A DNA stretch of 64,000 nt. It comes from JAYVJH01 sp043777595. GTDB lineage: Bacteria; Bacteroidota; Bacteroidia; Cytophagales; Spirosomataceae. Every line of letters begins with the position of its first letter. Within the stretch, counting starts at the first letter, position 1. Positions 61,325 to 64,000 of the stretch are shown in pieces. The stretch lies in NCBI GenBank assembly GCA_043777595.1, contig JAYWHT010000110.1, positions 27,270 through 91,269 on the forward strand. The letters run 5' to 3'. The notes under the pieces are model-generated. The model saw nothing but the letters and a program-made list of their open reading frames with translations. It was not told the DNA's origin and searched no databases. Position numbers and translations under genes: made by a program.

Positions 61325-61678
61325 TTACACCGAAACCAATAAATTGATAGGAATATTTAACCCTCGACTCAGTCGCTTAATCATCGAAAGTGTTAGTTCT
61401 TGTTTTCCATTCAACACTTTTGACACTTTGGTTTTATCACCAATATAAGGTATCAAATCCTTTTGTTTCAAGTTGTCCTTTTCCATTTTAAATCTCAAGA
61501 ACGCAAGCGAATCAGTAGGTTGCATAGGCGTATATGCTTCTTCATACACCTCAATTAGCGTGGCCAACATATCCAATTCATCGCCTTGCAAGGTATTTTT
61601 TTGAGGGTATAGTTTCATCAGTTCCCAAACACGACGTAGTGCTTGTTGATAATGCTGTTCGGAAATAAGTCTATCCAT
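61325..61678 (-). CDS. HigA-like helix-turn-helix antitoxin, orphan
   Basis: The 117-residue product has the N-terminal RVWELMKLYP ... LQGDELDMLATLIEVYEE part and the C-terminal HTH (DNLKQKDLIPYIGDKTKVSKVLNGKQELTLSMIKRLS), the pattern of Bacteroidota HigA antitoxins. It would bind a HigB-type RNase toxin and its own operator. No HigB gene lies on either side, so it is an orphan, perhaps a plain regulator. Its start codon lies at the edge of an amylase-tail copy. Confidence 0.85.
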   Translation of the reverse strand: MDRLISEQHYQQALRRVWELMKLYPQKNTLQGDELDMLATLIEVYEEAYTPMQPTDSLAFLRFKMEKDNLKQKDLIPYIGDKTKVSKVLNGKQELTLSMIKRLSRGLNIPINLLVSV

Positions 61679-61680
61679 TG

Positions 61681-61734
61681 TATTTTTCTTTTCATAAATT
61701 TACAACATCTCAAATACAAACATCAAATTGAATT
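61681..61734 (-). pseudogene. Remnant of an amylase 3' end plus 3' flank (tail T2)
   Basis: These bases match 63101-63153, the end of the amylase gene and its downstream flank. TATTTTCCTTTTCACAAATC and the copy TATTTTTCTTTTCATAAATT differ at three of 20 positions; after a 5-base gap CTCAAATACAAACACC and CTCAAATACAAACATC differ at one. It lies between the PLD-LRR and HigA genes. Confidence 0.78.
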
Positions 61735-61746
61735 TTGTGTTTTTAT

Positions 61747-63054
61747 TCATTCACGTGAACGAATAATTCTACACTTTGGACTATTTTTTAATAATTCTTT
61801 AATCTGTTCACTATTGATTTTTACCCCTTCCATAGTTAAACTTACTAGGTTTTTTAAATCTAATATAGGGCTAATGTCTTCAATATTTGTACCACTTATT
61901 TTAACTGTTGTAAGATTGAGCAAGTTTTTAATATACTCGAAATTAGCGACATTATTATTTTTTACATTGATTTCTTTTAGGAAAATCAATTTTTTAACAT
62001 ATTGAAAATCAATTAAATTCTCAGGAAAAATGCTGTTAATATATAATTTTTGTTCATCAGATAAATTTATAAATTCCGAGCTATCTTCAATGTTTGCCAA
62101 GCCAAAATGTATTGTTTCTAAATTGAGTAGATTTTCTAATGGTTCAATGCTTTTGACCGATACGCCATAGCAGTTCAGATGTTTCAATTTAGATAATTTT
62201 CTAATTGGGTTCAAATCTTGAATCTCATTAGGATACGAACGGCAAGATAACGTTTCTAAATTTAGGATTTTATCTATCATCTCAGGCGATAAAGGCATAT
62301 GAATTGCTTTTTCAAACCAATGCTTATACCAATTTTCAGTGCTGTAATTATTTTGAATATTTACTAAAAAAATATTTCGCCAATTAGTTGAAAGCGACTC
62401 CCACCAATCCAAATCACCCGAAGTTATTGTTGGGATAACAATATCATTTGCCTTAGAACGAAACTTGAAATCTTTTGGAAATGTAGTTATGTCATCATCT
62501 TTCTCAAACGGAAAGTCAAAATCTGGTCTTAACTGAGATACTGGTAAGTATTTTGAAGTTTTCGGTGTGTGATAACGAGACTTAAAAATACCATCAAATA
62601 AGTTGTTATTTGGTGGTATATGTTTAGTTGATTTATCTATAATTTCTAAGAACCTTTCCCCATATTGATTGGCAGATTCTAATTCATTCAAGTAAATATC
62701 AACATTTTCAAGATTTTTTTGCGCCTTATTAGTCCAATTATAAGAGCCAGTAATTACAGTTTCTGAATCTATCACACAAAACTTATTGTGTAACATTCTT
62801 TCGCCGTATTTATCAATCCAGTATATTTTTCCACCATAATTAGTAAGCGATTCGAATTTTATACTGCTGCCTCTGTTTATGTCATCGTCCAATAATATAA
62901 CCTCGACACTAACACCTATTTTTGCTTTTAGTGTAAGTACAGTCCATAACTCAACGTCCGTAAACCATGCAACTGCTAACCAAATACTTTCTTTGGCATT
63001 GAATAAATTTTTTAAAATTTCATGTTGGATACCCTCAAAATGGTGTTTTATCAT
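61747..63054 (-). CDS. Phospholipase D-like nuclease fused to leucine-rich repeats
   Basis: The 435-residue product has an N-terminal PLD domain (about 1-140) with one HKD motif, H89-x-K91-x4-D96, in HNKFCVIDSETVITGSYNWT. A single motif usually means that a dimer forms the active site, as in Nuc/BfiI-type nucleases. A linker of about 100 residues follows. From about 255 to 430 there are irregular leucine-rich repeats (LETLSCRSYP, LKHLNCYGVSVKSIEPLENL, LTTVKISGTNIEDISPILDL, LVSLTMEGVKI). The LRR could sense a ligand and control cleavage; this is inference. Base composition is visibly more AT-rich than its neighbours, and copies of the amylase tail flank it. Confidence 0.85.
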   Translation of the reverse strand: MIKHHFEGIQHEILKNLFNAKESIWLAVAWFTDVELWTVLTLKAKIGVSVEVILLDDDINRGSSIKFESLTNYGGKIYWIDKYGERMLHNKFCVIDSETVITGSYNWTNKAQKNLENVDIYLNELESANQYGERFLEIIDKSTKHIPPNNNLFDGIFKSRYHTPKTSKYLPVSQLRPDFDFPFEKDDDITTFPKDFKFRSKANDIVIPTITSGDLDWWESLSTNWRNIFLVNIQNNYSTENWYKHWFEKAIHMPLSPEMIDKILNLETLSCRSYPNEIQDLNPIRKLSKLKHLNCYGVSVKSIEPLENLLNLETIHFGLANIEDSSEFINLSDEQKLYINSIFPENLIDFQYVKKLIFLKEINVKNNNVANFEYIKNLLNLTTVKISGTNIEDISPILDLKNLVSLTMEGVKINSEQIKELLKNSPKCRIIRSRE

Positions 63055-63100
63055 TTGATCCTAATCTAAGATATAATTTATTTTTTCAGTAAAATTATGA

Positions 63101-63160
63101 TATTTTCCTTTTCACAAATCTACAATTTCCCCACCTCAAATACAAACACCGAATTGGGTG
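63101..63160 (-). repeat. Amylase 3' end and flank, the intact copy (T1)
   Basis: This is the parent-like copy for tails T2 and T3: the last 13 or so codons of the amylase (63120-63160) and 19 bases of downstream flank. Confidence 0.75.
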
Positions 63161-64000
63161 GTAGTTTCAACGTTGCGCCAGTTTGTAGCTTTGTGCTTTT
63201 TTGCATAAAAATATCTGTCATTGAAATCGATATTTTTGAGTCAAGTCCCATTGTTTCTAGGGCGTGTTCGGGAATGTTTATCTGGGTTTCGTGGCTATTG
63301 TCTAAGTCAAAATTACAGACAATCAGCAGTTTTTGAGTGGCCGTATGCCGCAAATAACTGTATATTTTGCTGGTATCATAGCTTTGGGCATATTGCAAGT
63401 CGTAGAAAGCACCGTTTTTGATGGCATCGCTCGTTTGACACATATTAAACAAATCTGAATAAAAACTACGCAGTCGCTTTTGGTCTGGGCTGAGTTTACC
63501 ACCGTCAAATTTACCGCCGTTTGTCCAAGCCTGAAACTCTGGTACTCCCCAATAATCAAACATAGTAGTACGGCCATCGTCGCCCGAAAAACCCTCGGCT
63601 ACGGTTGGTTTTGTGCCTACTTCTTGCCCAAAATACAACATCACAGGGCCGCCGTGTAGCGTGGCAGAGAGCGTCATGGCAGGAATGGCCTTGAAAGGGT
63701 CGTTGGCAAAAAACCGTGAGGCAATGCGTTGCTCGTCGTGATTTTCTAAAAATCGTAACATTCGATGGCCAAAGTCGCCCGATTCGTTTTGCCATACTTT
63801 CGTAATGTCGTTGGCGTTGCCGTGGCCTTCCATCAGTCGGCGGAGGGCATCGTACAAGCCTACTTTGTCGTACAAATAATCGAACTGGCCTGTAAATAAA
63901 TAATTGCGATATTGGGCGGGGTTGTAGATTTCGGCGATAAAAACTGCACTTGGATTTTCTTTTTTTACTTCTGGAATAACCCACGCCCAAAACTCAACAG
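63120..64000 (-). CDS. Alpha-amylase family (GH13) glycosyl hydrolase, 5' end outside the window
   Basis: The frame is open from the right edge to a TAG at 63122-63120, about 293 residues. It has the GH13 acid/base region (NPSAVFIAEIYNPAQYRNYL, with catalytic Glu), the FLENHDEQRIASRFF transition-state Asp motif, and a C-terminal beta domain ending PPNSVFVFEVGKL. The enzyme cuts alpha-1,4 glucans such as starch or glycogen. The N-terminus with the nucleophile Asp is not visible, so neither start nor export signal can be judged. Confidence 0.9.
   Translation of the reverse strand, partial: VEFWAWVIPEVKKENPSAVFIAEIYNPAQYRNYLFTGQFDYLYDKVGLYDALRRLMEGHGNANDITKVWQNESGDFGHRMLRFLENHDEQRIASRFFANDPFKAIPAMTLSATLHGGPVMLYFGQEVGTKPTVAEGFSGDDGRTTMFDYWGVPEFQAWTNGGKFDGGKLSPDQKRLRSFYSDLFNMCQTSDAIKNGAFYDLQYAQSYDTSKIYSYLRHTATQKLLIVCNFDLDNSHETQINIPEHALETMGLDSKISISMTDIFMQKSTKLQTGATLKLPPNSVFVFEVGKL

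Overview
The window looks like a chromosomal stretch of a Bacteroidota bacterium, most likely Cytophagales (inference). The reasons are secreted proteins with type IX secretion tails (a CHU_C/type B tail on the gene ending at 31378, type A-like tails on the genes at 13275 and 14703), promoters of the Bacteroidota form TTG-N19/20-TAnnTTTG (for example before the tRNA-Gln, fusA and xisH), a menaquinone gene (menC), a plug-only TonB protein beside a TonB receptor, and almost no Shine-Dalgarno sequences.

Layout. 1-13.1 kb: end of a DUF1460 gene, an anchored DNA/RNA nuclease carrying a 17-unit heptanucleotide array, an HI0933-like flavoprotein, a toxin-antitoxin pair between direct repeats, then housekeeping genes (aldose epimerase, rsmI, M23 peptidase, Uma2, peroxiredoxin, four-helix-bundle protein) and a transketolase split into two genes with an ATPase/TOPRIM-like pair between the halves. 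13.2-23 kb: two type IX cargo genes with a 45-codon gene between them whose product carries a lasso-peptide-type leader, fusA, a Uma2 gene with a broken duplicate, an IS982 remnant, and a sterol desaturase gene broken by an in-frame TGA. 23-31.4 kb: Crp-like regulator, menC, lpxK, xisH-xisI, an amino-acid oxidase, fabD, tRNA-Gln, and a gliding-motility-type secreted protein. 31.4-37 kb: an accessory operon (DUF262/DUF1524 protein, small protein, SNF2 helicase) and an antitoxin gene followed by a stump of its toxin gene. 37-49 kb: metabolic genes (second sterol desaturase, PPK2, hydrolase, FMN glutamate-synthase-like, PhzF, sialate esterase, cysteine desulfurase, GH8, aroA). 49.2-52.8 kb: a tightly packed glycan assembly cluster (GT2, acetyltransferase, GT2, WecA-like). 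52.8-61.2 kb: DUF502, folate cyclo-ligase, two transporters, plug-only protein and TonB receptor. 61.2-64 kb: a GH13 amylase (5' end outside the window) followed by a PLD-nuclease/leucine-rich-repeat gene and an orphan HigA-like gene, punctuated by three diverged copies of the amylase 3' end.

Dispersed structure. An extragenic repeat of about 86 bp with TTAAGTA-type ends occurs five times (13.2, 18.0, 21.8, 44.9, 47.7 kb). Heptanucleotide arrays lie inside three coding sequences and in spacers. Short hairpin modules with 4-5 bp stems and 1-3 nt loops lie at 1.4-1.55 kb and at 12.1 kb.

Most novel in my reading: the lasso-type orphan precursor (14496-14633), the PLD-LRR gene with its repeated amylase tails, the ATPase/TOPRIM-like pair wedged into the transketolase locus, and the heptad arrays that could switch genes by slippage. 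All function calls are from reading the sequence; no database search was run.
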